Shown piece after piece: positions 16,514 through 26,027 of a DNA stretch of 62,769 nucleotides. Numbering within the stretch: the first letter of the stretch is position 1; each line of letters begins with the position of its first letter. The notes below the pieces were generated by a model, which saw nothing but the letters and a program-made list of their open reading frames with translations, was not told the origin of the DNA and ran no database searches. The stretch spans positions 1-62,769 of the forward strand of contig JAPLOZ010000022.1 in the NCBI GenBank assembly GCA_026400435.1. Direction: 5' to 3'. The translations under genes and the position numbers were made by a program. Origin of the DNA: Hyphomicrobiales bacterium (GTDB lineage Bacteria; Pseudomonadota; Alphaproteobacteria; Rhizobiales; Rhizobiaceae).

Positions 16514-16528
16514 AGCTGAGGTTCAGCT
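16514..16528. promoter_or_regulatory. Inverted repeat AGCTGA-N3-TCAGCT in the LysR/dioxygenase gap
   Basis: Perfect six-base arms with a three-base centre, 39 bases before the dioxygenase start. It may be the activation half-site next to the -35 region, or a leader hairpin. Confidence 0.35.
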
Positions 16529-16566
16529 CCTGCTAGAACCTGTGCATTCGTCTCGGGAGGATGATG

Positions 16567-17454
16567 ATGCAGGCCGTGCTTGGCGCGAGCCAGCAGGAAA
16601 ATCTGGCTGACAAGGTCGAGAAGCGCATTGTTGCGGGCAGCGATCCCGAATTCGGGGCGGCGGTCGCAAAGATCGTTCGCGCGCTCCATGCCGCAGTGAG
16701 CGAAGTCCGCCCGACGACCGCTCAGTGGCGCGCGGCAGTCGATTTTCTGACAGAGGTCGGTCACGCGAGCGACGAACGGCGGCAGGAATGGGTATTGCTG
16801 TCCGACCTCCTTGGCATCACTCAACTCGTCGAAGACGTCAACACGCTGCGTCCGGCCGGTGCCACGCCGAACACCGCCCGCGGACCTTTCTACCGGCACG
16901 ATGCACCCGAGCTTCCGCTGGGCGCCAACATATCGCTTGACGGCGCAGGCGAGAGGCTCGCAGTCACCTGCCATGTTCGCGACCTGGATGGTCGGCCGGT
17001 GACCGGCGCGGTGGTCGAGACGTGGCAGGCCAACGGGCAAGGTTACTACGAGAACCAGCAGCCGGATCTCCAGCCGGAGTTCAACCTGCGGGGTATCTTC
17101 GCGGCCGACGCAGCGGGCGACATGCACTATCTGACCGTCAAGCCCGCAGGCTACAAGGTGCCCGACGATGGCCCGGTCGGACAATTGCTTGGTCGCCTGG
17201 GCTACCCGCTGCATCGGCCTGCGCACCTCCACTTCATCGTGCGGGCGCCCGGCTTCGAAACGGTGACCACGCACGTCTATGACGGTGCCGATCCCAGGCT
17301 TGGCGAGGACGCGCTGCTTGGCGTCAAGCCGGAACTGGTGGCGGATTTCCGGCACGGCGGCAGCGGCGGGGTCCGGTTCGAGTGGACGCTGGAGTTTACT
17401 TTCGTTCTGGCTCGATCGCGACAGTCCGGTCCGTCTCGCCGGGGAAAGTCGTAA
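16567..17454 (+). CDS. Intradiol ring-cleavage dioxygenase (hydroxyquinol/catechol 1,2-dioxygenase type)
   Basis: A 295-residue non-heme Fe(III) enzyme that splits a catecholic ring between the two hydroxyls, giving a muconate or maleylacetate. An N-terminal helical dimerisation domain (about 1-100) precedes the catalytic beta-sandwich. The four iron ligands can be placed: Y161 (GYYENQ), Y196 (AGYKVP), H220 and H222 (RPAHLHF). GGGAGG at 16555-16560 lies too close to the first of three successive ATGs and fits the third, at 16567. It is first in the operon and divergent from LysR. Its paralogue at 26028 has the same ligands. The maleylacetate reductase two genes downstream points to hydroxyquinol as substrate of at least one of the two. 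Confidence 0.88.
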   Translation: MQAVLGASQQENLADKVEKRIVAGSDPEFGAAVAKIVRALHAAVSEVRPTTAQWRAAVDFLTEVGHASDERRQEWVLLSDLLGITQLVEDVNTLRPAGATPNTARGPFYRHDAPELPLGANISLDGAGERLAVTCHVRDLDGRPVTGAVVETWQANGQGYYENQQPDLQPEFNLRGIFAADAAGDMHYLTVKPAGYKVPDDGPVGQLLGRLGYPLHRPAHLHFIVRAPGFETVTTHVYDGADPRLGEDALLGVKPELVADFRHGGSGGVRFEWTLEFTFVLARSRQSGPSRRGKS

Positions 17455-17542
17455 CCGTGGAAACGGATCGTAAAATCGAGATCGGATTGCGGCGGCGGCC
17501 CAGCCGCGCTTCAGTCAGGCGAACCACTGGAGGAGGAAACAG

Positions 17543-18493
17543 ATGGCATTCGTGAACGGCTACCACCACGTGACCATGAGCGTCGATGGCGCCCAGGAAG
17601 ACTATGACTTCTTCACAAAGCTGCTCGGCATGAAGTCCGTCAAGAAGACGGTTCTGTTCGATGGAACGACGCCCGTCTATCACCTTTACTACGGCAACGA
17701 GACCGGCGACGCCTCGACCATCGTGACGACATTTCCGTTCCGCAAGCCGGGAATCTACGGCCGCCGCGGCACCAACCAGAGCAAGGTCATCCAGTTGGCG
17801 GTGCCCGCCGGCAGCCTTGCCTTCTGGGAAGACCGGCTCAATGCAAACGGCAGGCAGGCCAGGCAGATCGAGCGCCTCGGCCTGAAGCGCGTCGCCTTCG
17901 AGCATCCGAGCGGCATTTCGCACGAACTCGTTGCCGCCGAGAATGACGACCGGCGGCCGATCGTGGCGGATGGCATCTCCTCGGAGAACGGGATCAAGGG
18001 CATTTTCGGCGTCGCGGTTGCGGTGTTCGACAAGACCTCGATGGACGATTTCCTGGTTGTCGGCATGGGGCTCGAGAAGGTCGGCGACGACAAGGACGCC
18101 ATGTCGTTCCGCCTTCCCGGCGGCGGTCCACACGCATCGGTCGAGGTGCTGCACGAGCCCAACCGTCCGCAGGGCACATGGACGCTTGCCGGCGGAACGA
18201 TCCACCATCTCGCGCTCAATACGGGCAACGAGGACAACCAGCTGAAGCTGAAGGCGCATCTCGAGGGCATGGGCTTCACGGACGTGTCCGACCAGAAGGA
18301 CCGCAACTATTTCAAGTCCTGCTACGTCCGCTCGCCGGGCGGCGCGCTGTTCGAGATCGCCTGGTCCGTGCCTGCGGGCTGGACGGTGGACGAGCCGGCC
18401 GGGCAGACCGGCAGGACGCTGGTCTTCCCGCCATGGTTCGAGGATCGCAAGGCCGAGATGGTCGCGGGGCTCGAAGAGTTCAAATGGCAATAG
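17543..18493 (+). CDS. VOC-family ring-cleaving dioxygenase (PcpA/LinE hydroquinone-dioxygenase-like)
   Basis: A 316-residue vicinal-oxygen-chelate protein made of two modules (about 1-145 and 150-290). The likely Fe(II) triad is H9 (YHHVTMSV), H222 (GTIHHLAL) and E271 (GALFEIAW). The spacing of the last two equals that known for PcpA, the 2,6-dichlorohydroquinone dioxygenase. Such enzymes open para-diols, giving products that also enter maleylacetate reduction, so the enzyme would add hydroquinones to the substrates of the operon. GGAGGAGG precedes the ATG. An alternative is a glyoxalase-like thiol dioxygenase of the MhqO group; the length and the two-module layout favour ring cleavage. Confidence 0.82.
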   Translation: MAFVNGYHHVTMSVDGAQEDYDFFTKLLGMKSVKKTVLFDGTTPVYHLYYGNETGDASTIVTTFPFRKPGIYGRRGTNQSKVIQLAVPAGSLAFWEDRLNANGRQARQIERLGLKRVAFEHPSGISHELVAAENDDRRPIVADGISSENGIKGIFGVAVAVFDKTSMDDFLVVGMGLEKVGDDKDAMSFRLPGGGPHASVEVLHEPNRPQGTWTLAGGTIHHLALNTGNEDNQLKLKAHLEGMGFTDVSDQKDRNYFKSCYVRSPGGALFEIAWSVPAGWTVDEPAGQTGRTLVFPPWFEDRKAEMVAGLEEFKWQ

Positions 18494-18503
18494 GGAGCCA
18501 ACC

Positions 18504-19571
18504 ATGAGCGCAATCGCGCCGTTCGTCTTTGGCGGGCTACGATCGCGCGTGGTCTTTGCGCCAGGCGCGGTTGAACGCATCGGCGAGGAAGTCGCAAGGC
18601 TCGGCCGGTCGCGTGCGCTCGTGCTTTCCACCCCGGCGCAGGCCAGCGACGCCAAGGCGCTGGCCGACCGGTTGGGGGACCGCGCCGCGGGCGTCTTCAC
18701 CGGAGCCACCATGCATACGCCGCTCGAGGTGACGGAGACGGCGCTTGCGGTCTTTGGCGATCTTGGTGCCGACTGCGTCGTCTCGTTCGGCGGCGGCTCC
18801 ACGATCGGCCTCGGCAAGGCGATCGCTGTCAGGACCGGCGCCGACCAGATCGCCATTCCCACCACGTACGCCGGGTCGGAAATGACCGACATACTGGGCG
18901 AGACCAAGGGCGGCGAGAAGACGACCCGCCGCGATCCGGCCATCCTGCCCGAGACAGTCATCTATGACGTCGACCTGACGCTAGGATTGCCCGCCGGCAT
19001 GTCCGCGACGTCGGGCCTGAACGCGATGGCCCATGCCGTCGAGGCGCTCTATGCGGTGGACCGCAATCCGATCATAACGCTGATGGCCGCCGAGGCGGTT
19101 CGCTCGCTCGCCGTCGGCCTGCCGGGCGTGATCGCTGCCCCCCTGGACCGCGGGGCGCGTTCGCAGGCGCAATACGGCGCATGGCTCTGCGGCGCCTGCC
19201 TTGGCAGTTCCTCGATGGCGCTGCACCATAAGCTCTGCCATGTGCTTGGCGGCAGCTTCAACCTTCCACATGCCGAGACCCATTCCGTCATGCTCCCGCA
19301 TACGGTCGGCTTCAATGCCTTTGCCGTTCCGGAACTGATGGCGCCGATCGAACAGGCGCTTGGCGCCAGCGCGGGCATCGCGCTCCATCGTTTGGCAGCC
19401 GGACTCGGCGCGCCCTCCCGGCTTACCGACATCGGGCTGCGGCGCGAGGACATCGCGACGGTCGCCGACATTGCAATGCGCAATCCATACTCAAATCCCA
19501 GGCCGTTCTCGCGCGACGATATCGTCGCCATTCTCGAGAATGCCTTTGCCGGAACTACCCCGCCTTACTGA
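18504..19571 (+). CDS. Maleylacetate reductase
   Basis: A 355-residue enzyme of the iron-containing alcohol dehydrogenase superfamily that reduces maleylacetate (or 2-chloromaleylacetate) to 3-oxoadipate with NAD(P)H. Length and motifs match the maleylacetate reductase branch: FVFGGLRSRVVFAPGA at the start, CVVSFGGGSTIGLGKAIA for nucleotide binding, IPTTYAGSEMTDILG, and the LHHKLCHVLGGSFNLPHAETH region, which carries the histidines. It lies ten bases after the VOC dioxygenase and follows the ring-cleavage steps biochemically, linking them to the pcaIJF genes at 27842-30434. Confidence 0.93.
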   Translation: MSAIAPFVFGGLRSRVVFAPGAVERIGEEVARLGRSRALVLSTPAQASDAKALADRLGDRAAGVFTGATMHTPLEVTETALAVFGDLGADCVVSFGGGSTIGLGKAIAVRTGADQIAIPTTYAGSEMTDILGETKGGEKTTRRDPAILPETVIYDVDLTLGLPAGMSATSGLNAMAHAVEALYAVDRNPIITLMAAEAVRSLAVGLPGVIAAPLDRGARSQAQYGAWLCGACLGSSSMALHHKLCHVLGGSFNLPHAETHSVMLPHTVGFNAFAVPELMAPIEQALGASAGIALHRLAAGLGAPSRLTDIGLRREDIATVADIAMRNPYSNPRPFSRDDIVAILENAFAGTTPPY

Positions 19572-19609
19572 CAGTGCCGATCAATCCAACTTTCGCAGGG
19601 AGGAAAGCG

Positions 19610-20890
19610 ATGATTACCCGAAGGAAATTACTCAAGACAGCAGCCGCATCTGGCCTGGTGGCCGCAGCAGGTCCATTGCCAATGCCGGCCATCGCCCAGG
19701 GACGCGCCGTCAAGATCGGCTACGTCAGCCCGCAGACCGGGCCGCTCGCAGCATTCGCGGAAGCGGACGCGTTCACGATCGACATGTTTCGCGAGGTGAC
19801 CGGCAAGCTCGGTCTCGACATCGAGGTCATCGTCAAGGACAGCCAGTCCAATCCCAACCGGGCCGCCGACGTGGCGCGTGAACTGATCGTCGATGACAGC
19901 ATCAATCTTATGGTGGTGGCCTCGACGCCAGAGACCACCAACCCGGTGACGACGACATGCGAAGCCGAGCAGGTGCCGTGCATCTCGACGATGGCGCCAT
20001 GGCAACCTTGGTTCATCGGCCAGCAGGCCAATCCAGGCGCCCCCGACAGCTGGAAGCCGTTCGCATACGCGTACCACTTCTTCTGGGGCCTTGAGGACGT
20101 CATCGCGGTGTTCACCAACATGTGGGCCCAGGTGGAGACCAACAAGAAGGTCGGCGGGCTGTTCCCCAACGACGGCGACGGCAACGCATGGGGCGACCCG
20201 AATGTCGGCTTCCCGCCGGTGCTGACCAAGCAGGGCTACACGCTCACCGATCCGGGCCGCTACCAGAACCTGACGGACGATTTTTCCGCGCAGATCAACG
20301 CATTCCGTCAGGCAAACGTAGAAATCATCACCGGCGTGATGATCCCGCCGGACTTCACCACCTTCTGGAACCAGGCCAAGCAGCAGGGCTTCACCCAGAA
20401 AGTCGCCTCGATGGGCAAGGCGATCCTGTTCCCACAGGCGGTCGAGGCGCTCGGCAATTCGGGCAACAACCTGTCGTCCGAAGTCTGGTGGTCGCCGAGC
20501 CATCCGTTCAAGTCGTCGATGACCGGCATGAGCTCCGCGGATCTGGCTGCCGGTTTCACAGTGGCGACCAAGCGGCCGTGGACGCAGCCGATCGGCTTCA
20601 TCCACGCGCTGTTCGAGGTGGCGCTGGACGTGGTCAAGCGGTCGAACGATCCGACCGACGGGGCAGCGGTGGCAGCAGCGATTGCCGCCACCAAGATGGA
20701 TACGATCGTCGGTCCGGTCGCCTGGGACGGGGCAAACCTGCCTCCTTTCGCGCAGAAGAACGTCAGCAAGACCCCGCTCGTCGGCGGTCAGTGGCGCTTG
20801 AAGGACGGCGGCGGCTACGACCTCGTCATCACCGACAACAAGACGGCGCCAAACATCCCGACCGGCGGCAAGATGGAGCCGATCGCGTGA
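19610..20890 (+). CDS. Liv-type ABC importer substrate-binding protein (Tat-exported)
   Basis: A 426-residue periplasmic binding protein of the branched-chain amino acid/amide family (Peripla_BP_6). The leader contains a twin-arginine motif (MITRRKLLKTAAASG), so export is probably by Tat in folded form. The mature part begins VKIGYVSPQTGPLAAFAEAD, with later NRAADVARELI and GLFPNDGDGNAWGD typical of the family. GGGAGG is placed for the ATG at 19610; the earlier ATG at 19574 would bury the leader. It is the first of five transporter genes embedded in the aromatic operon, so the ligand is more likely an aromatic acid or phenol derivative than leucine. Confidence 0.9.
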   Translation: MITRRKLLKTAAASGLVAAAGPLPMPAIAQGRAVKIGYVSPQTGPLAAFAEADAFTIDMFREVTGKLGLDIEVIVKDSQSNPNRAADVARELIVDDSINLMVVASTPETTNPVTTTCEAEQVPCISTMAPWQPWFIGQQANPGAPDSWKPFAYAYHFFWGLEDVIAVFTNMWAQVETNKKVGGLFPNDGDGNAWGDPNVGFPPVLTKQGYTLTDPGRYQNLTDDFSAQINAFRQANVEIITGVMIPPDFTTFWNQAKQQGFTQKVASMGKAILFPQAVEALGNSGNNLSSEVWWSPSHPFKSSMTGMSSADLAAGFTVATKRPWTQPIGFIHALFEVALDVVKRSNDPTDGAAVAAAIAATKMDTIVGPVAWDGANLPPFAQKNVSKTPLVGGQWRLKDGGGYDLVITDNKTAPNIPTGGKMEPIA

Positions 20891-20906
20891 TGTTGCCGAC
20901 TTGTTT

Positions 20907-20935
20907 CCTCTCCCCGTTCGCGGGGGGAGGAGAGG
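20907..20935. repeat. Rhizobial-type CCTCTCCCC/GGGGAGAGG palindrome
   Basis: CCTCTCCCC, a GTTCGC loop and a purine-rich arm with a bulge form a strong hairpin. Short palindromes of this type are scattered through rhizobial intergenic DNA. Here it sits between the binding-protein gene and the rest of the transporter, where a hairpin can stabilise the upstream mRNA and lower expression downstream. Confidence 0.5.
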
Positions 20936-20942
20936 CCCGCTA

Positions 20943-21658
20943 ATGCCTGTCCTCGAACTCCGCGACGTGTCGAAGAGCTTCGGCGCCCTGAAGGTGGCGC
21001 AGGGGATTTCTTTTGCCGTCGAGAACGGCGAGGCGCTCGGCATCATTGGGCCGAACGGCGCCGGCAAGTCGACGCTGTTCAACCTGATCACCGGAAACGT
21101 GACGCTGGACGCTGGGTCGATAACGTTCGACGGCAACGACGTGACCCGCGCCGCGCCAATGAAGCGTTGCGCGGCCGGCCTGGGGCGTACCTTCCAGATC
21201 CCGCAGCCCTTCTCGAAGTTGACCGTGTTCGAGAATCTGCTTGTTGCCGCCGGGTTCGGTTCATCGGCGACCGAGACGGAAGCGGTCGGGCGTTGCGCCG
21301 ACATCCTGGTCGAGACAGGACTTGTCGAGAAGGCAAATGCGACCGCGGGCAGTCTTTCGCTGCTGCAGCGCAAGCGGCTTGAACTGGCTCGCGCGCTGGC
21401 TACCGACCCGAAGCTGCTTCTGCTCGACGAAATCGCCGGCGGGCTGACGCAAGGCGAATGCGCAGCGCTCGTCAACACCATTAGGGCCATCCACGCGCGC
21501 GGCGTCTCGATCATCTGGATCGAGCACGTGCTTCACGCGCTCAACTCGGTGGTCGAGCGGCTGCTCGTGCTCGATTTCGGCAAGGTGATCGGCATCGGCG
21601 CTCCCGACGAGATCATGGCCTCGAAGGATGTGCGCGAGATCTACCTGGGGATCGAGGT

Positions 21659-21662
<4 letters not shown>
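20943..21662 (+). CDS. Liv-type ABC importer ATPase 1 (LivG-like)
   Basis: A 239-residue cytoplasmic ATPase. Walker A is GPNGAGKST (about 37-45), the signature region is LSLLQRKRLELARAL (about 140-155; the usual SGG is replaced by LLQ), and Walker B is LLLLDEIAGGL. The LLQ variant is common among LivG-type proteins (usually L-x-Y-G-x-Q). The ATG at 20943 is the first plausible start; the open frame upstream of it runs through the palindrome. The stop overlaps the next ATPase by four bases. Confidence 0.92.
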
Positions 21663-22365
<703 letters not shown>

Positions 22366-22369
<4 letters not shown>

Positions 22370-23229
22370 ACTGGCTGGACACCATCTTGCAGGGTGTGCT
22401 GCTCGGCGGGCTCTATGCCCTTTTTGCGGCTGGGCTCAGCCTCGTCTTCGGCATCATGCGGCTGGTGAACCTCGCGCACGGCGACCTGATCGTGGTCGCC
22501 GCATTCCTGATCCTCGTTCTCGTGACTGGGCTCGGGCTCAATCCGTTCCTGGCGGCGCTCGTTGCGCTGCCGGTCATGTTCGCGGCGGGTTGGGCACTGC
22601 AGTATTTCATCCTCAACCGGACGCTTGGAGACGATATCCTGCCGCCGCTGCTGGTGACGTTCGGCCTGTCGATCGTCATCCAGAACGCGCTGCTGGAAGG
22701 GTTCTCCGCAGACAGCCGCCGCGTGCCCGCCGGTTCTCTCGAGACGATGTCGCTGCCGCTCGGACCCGTCACCGTCGGCGTGATGCCGCTGCTCACGTTC
22801 CTGTCGGCCATTGCCGTGATCGTGGTGCTCAACCAGATATTCTATCGCACCGCGCTTGGGCGGGCCTTCCGCGCGACCTCCGACGACATGGTGACCGCGG
22901 GCCTGATGGGCGTAGAGCCGAAGCGCATCTTCGCGACCGCGACCGGCATCGCGATGGTCGTGGTGACGATCGCCGCGCTCTATCTCGGCACGCGCGCCAA
23001 CTTCGATCCGACGATCGGTCCGGCCCGGCTGATCTATGCCTTCGAGGCTGTCATCATCGGTGGCCTCGGCTCGCTGTGGGGCACGCTTCTGGGCGGCATC
23101 ATCATCGGCGTTGCCCAGACCGTCGGCGCCGCCGTCAATCCGGAGTGGCAGATACTTGCCGGCCATCTCGCTTTCCTGATCGTGCTTCTGGTGCGCCCGC
23201 GCGGGCTGTTTCCGAGGGCCATCGACTGA
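22366..23229 (+). CDS. Liv-type ABC importer permease (LivH-like)
   Basis: A 287-residue membrane protein with about eight hydrophobic helices. The N-terminus ILQGVLLGGLYALFAAGLSL and the following GIMRLVNLAHGDLI are characteristic of LivH. The ATP-binding loop region FRATSDDMVTAGLMGV is present. The ATG at 22366 overlaps the LivF stop; the frame extends far upstream of it only as a shadow of LivF. It forms the membrane pore with the LivM-like protein. Confidence 0.92.
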
Positions 23230-24332
23230 TGGATCAGAGAACGCCCACCATGCCGCAATGGGGCATCGAGACGAAAACCCGAGCTTCGCGGGCATTTCTT
23301 TCCGTGGCAGCGATCGTCGTGGCGGCCGGCATTGCAGCGCCGCTGTTTCTTTCGCGCAGCACGATCCAGGACCTCTTTTTCATCCTGACGATGCTGGTGC
23401 TGGCGCAGTGCTGGAACCTGCTCGCCGGGTACGCCGGGCTTGTCTCCGTCGGCCAGCAGGCTTTCGTCGGTTTCGGCGCCTACGCGATGTTTGCCTGCGT
23501 CAGCCTTGCCGGGTTCGATCCACTCATCGCCATCGTGCTTGGCGGAGTTGCGGCCACGCTGCTGTCGTTGCCGCTCGGCTTCTTTGTCTTTCGTCTGCAG
23601 GGTGCCTATTTCGCCATCGGAACATGGGTGGTCGCGGAGGTAGTCAGGCTGCTTCTCGCGCAATGGCGGGCGCTCGGCGGCGGCACCGGAACATCGCTGC
23701 CCAATACCGCCACGCGCGACATGTGGGCCGCCCGGCTGGTTGCCGACCTGCTCGGTGTGCGCTCGGCGCAGGCGCTCGACATATTGACCTATTGGCTGGC
23801 GCTGCTTCTCGCCTGCCTGACGATGGGTTTCATCTACTGGCTGCTGCGCACCCGCCAGGGGCTGGGGCTCGCGGCGATCCGCGACAACCAGGAAGCGGCC
23901 CGCTCGGTCGGCGTGGACGCGGCCAGCCTGAAATGGGCGGTCTATGTGTCCGTCGCATTCGTGACGGGCGTGTGCGGTGCGCTGATCTACGTCCAGAAGG
24001 CGCGCATCTCCCCCGACGCTGCTTTTTCCGTCATCGACTGGACGGCCTATGTGATCTTCATCGTGGTCATCGGCGGCATCGGCACCCTGGAAGGGCCTAT
24101 CGTCGGCGTCATCGTCTTCTTCCTGCTGCAGAACACGCTCGCCGACTATGGTTCCTGGTATCTGCTCGTGCTTGGGCTGATCGGCATCGGCGTGATGCTG
24201 TTCGCGCCGCGCGGCCTCTGGGGCCTGTTCACCGATCGCACGGGAATTCAGTTCTTTCCGGTTCGCCGCCGGCTCGTCAAAAGGCAGGAAGACGCTTCGA
24301 CAGACGCTTTGCAGGGAGGCCGCGATGGCTGA
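23229..24332 (+). CDS. Liv-type ABC importer permease (LivM-like)
   Basis: A 367-residue membrane protein. CWNLLAGYAGLVSVGQQAFVG is the LivM hallmark, and the coupling region AIRDNQEAARSVGVDA follows. It starts with ATG at 23229, overlapping the LivH stop by one base. The last eight bases overlap the start of the phenol monooxygenase gene, which ties the transporter to the catabolic enzymes in one transcript. Confidence 0.92.
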   Translation: MDQRTPTMPQWGIETKTRASRAFLSVAAIVVAAGIAAPLFLSRSTIQDLFFILTMLVLAQCWNLLAGYAGLVSVGQQAFVGFGAYAMFACVSLAGFDPLIAIVLGGVAATLLSLPLGFFVFRLQGAYFAIGTWVVAEVVRLLLAQWRALGGGTGTSLPNTATRDMWAARLVADLLGVRSAQALDILTYWLALLLACLTMGFIYWLLRTRQGLGLAAIRDNQEAARSVGVDAASLKWAVYVSVAFVTGVCGALIYVQKARISPDAAFSVIDWTAYVIFIVVIGGIGTLEGPIVGVIVFFLLQNTLADYGSWYLLVLGLIGIGVMLFAPRGLWGLFTDRTGIQFFPVRRRLVKRQEDASTDALQGGRDG

Positions 24333-26022
24333 CATCACTACAGACATACTGATCATTGGCACTGGACCTGCGGGATCGTCGACCGCGGCGCTGCTTTCCA
24401 GCTACGGCGTCGAGAACATGGTGATCAACCGCTACCGATGGTTGGCGAACACCCCCCGCGCGCACATCACCAACCAGCGCACCATGGAGGTGCTGCGCGA
24501 TCTCGGTCGCGAGGTCGAGGACGAGGCGTACATGTACGCCACCGAGCAGGACTTGATGGGCGAGAACGTGTTCTGCACGTCGCTTGCGGGCGAGGAGATC
24601 GGCCGGCTCAAGACATGGGGCAAGCATCCGCTGTCGCGCGCCGCACACCAGTTGTCCTCGCCGTCACACATGAACGACCTGCCGCAGACCTTCATGGAGC
24701 CGCTTCTGTTCAAGACCGCATGCTCGCGCGGCACGCAGGCGCGCATGTCGACCGAATATCTGAGCCATGTGCAGGACGCGGACGGCGTCACCACGACCTG
24801 CCTGGACCGGCTGACCGGCAAGGAGCTGACGGTCCGGTCGAAATATCTCGTCGGCGCCGACGGTGGAAACTCGAAGGTCGCGGAGTTCAAGGCGGATCTG
24901 TCAAAATACGTCGCCCACCGACCGTCGGTGCTCTACTGGGTGCTGCAGCCCGGTTCCAATGTCGGCGGCATCGGCATGGGGCTGGTGCGCATGGTGCGGC
25001 CCTGGAACGAATGGCTGGTCGTCTGGGGCTACGACATCAACGGCCCCGAGCCCAAGGTTGATGATGCCTTTGCCAAAAAGGTCGTACGCGACCTTGTCGG
25101 CGACGACAAACTGGCGGTCGACATCACGTCGGTCTCGACATGGACGGTCAACAACCTTTACGCAACGCGCGCGTCCAGCGGACGTGTGTTCTGCATGGGC
25201 GATGCGACGCATCGCCACCCGCCGTCCAACGGGCTTGGCTCCAACACCTCGATCCAGGACGGCTTCAATCTCGCCTGGAAGCTGGCGATGGTCGTCAAGG
25301 GCCAGGCCGGCGCGAAGCTGCTCGACAGCTACGATGCCGAGCGCGTGCCGATCGCCAAGCAGATCGTGACGCGCGCCAATAAGTCGATCGAGGAGTTCGG
25401 CCCGATCTTCAAGGCGCTCGGACTGCTCGATTCGATCGATCCGGTGAAGATGCAGCAGAACATGGACGCGCGCTGCAACGACACTGGCGAGGCGGAGCGG
25501 CAGCGCGAAGAGATCCGCAAGGCGATTGCCTTCAAGGTCTATGAATTCGATGCGCACGGCGTCGAGATGAACCAGCGATACAAGTCCGGCGCGGTGGTCA
25601 CGGACGGACAGCCGGAACCTGCCTTCGAGAAGGACCACGAGCTTCACTACCACCCGACGTCATGGCCTGGCGCGCGCGTACCGCATGCCTGGGTCTTCTC
25701 GGACGCTGGCGAGAAAGTCTCGACGCTGGACCTGACCGGCAAAGGGCGGTTCACGATCCTCACCGGCATTGGCGGACAGGGCTGGATTGACGCCGCCAGG
25801 ACAGTCGGCAGTGAACTGGGCATCGACATCGCATGCCACACGATTGGGCCGCGCCAGCACTGGCAGGACTTCACCGGCGACTGGGCGCGGGCTCGCGAAG
25901 TCAGTGACACCGGCGCGATCCTCGTGCGGCCGGACCAGCATGTCGCCTGGCGGGCCGAGGCCAAGGTGGCAGACCCGGTCGCGGAACTGAGACGCGTCTT
26001 CAAATCCATACTGGACAGGTGA
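24325..26022 (+). CDS. FAD-dependent phenol monooxygenase (TfdB-like)
   Basis: A 565-residue single-component flavoprotein hydroxylase that adds a hydroxyl ortho to an existing phenolic one, using NAD(P)H and O2. The FAD-binding GTGPAGSSTAALL is at residues 13-25, the DG motif is in YLVGADGGNSKV, and the second FAD motif is in GRVFCMGDATHRHPPSNGLG. The C-terminal GAILVRPDQHVAWRAE is characteristic of the phenol/2,4-dichlorophenol hydroxylase group. Followed by an intradiol dioxygenase and a maleylacetate reductase, a resorcinol- or hydroquinone-like diol hydroxylated to hydroxyquinol is the simplest reading; a (chloro)phenol is also possible. Confidence 0.87.
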   Translation: MADITTDILIIGTGPAGSSTAALLSSYGVENMVINRYRWLANTPRAHITNQRTMEVLRDLGREVEDEAYMYATEQDLMGENVFCTSLAGEEIGRLKTWGKHPLSRAAHQLSSPSHMNDLPQTFMEPLLFKTACSRGTQARMSTEYLSHVQDADGVTTTCLDRLTGKELTVRSKYLVGADGGNSKVAEFKADLSKYVAHRPSVLYWVLQPGSNVGGIGMGLVRMVRPWNEWLVVWGYDINGPEPKVDDAFAKKVVRDLVGDDKLAVDITSVSTWTVNNLYATRASSGRVFCMGDATHRHPPSNGLGSNTSIQDGFNLAWKLAMVVKGQAGAKLLDSYDAERVPIAKQIVTRANKSIEEFGPIFKALGLLDSIDPVKMQQNMDARCNDTGEAERQREEIRKAIAFKVYEFDAHGVEMNQRYKSGAVVTDGQPEPAFEKDHELHYHPTSWPGARVPHAWVFSDAGEKVSTLDLTGKGRFTILTGIGGQGWIDAARTVGSELGIDIACHTIGPRQHWQDFTGDWARAREVSDTGAILVRPDQHVAWRAEAKVADPVAELRRVFKSILDR

Positions 26023-26027
26023 GCGCC

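Noticed and set aside
19628..21514. 628-codon minus-strand frame across the Liv transporter genes
   Set aside because: The plus strand encodes well-recognised binding protein and ATPase; the antisense translation shows no domain and spans two genes and a gap.
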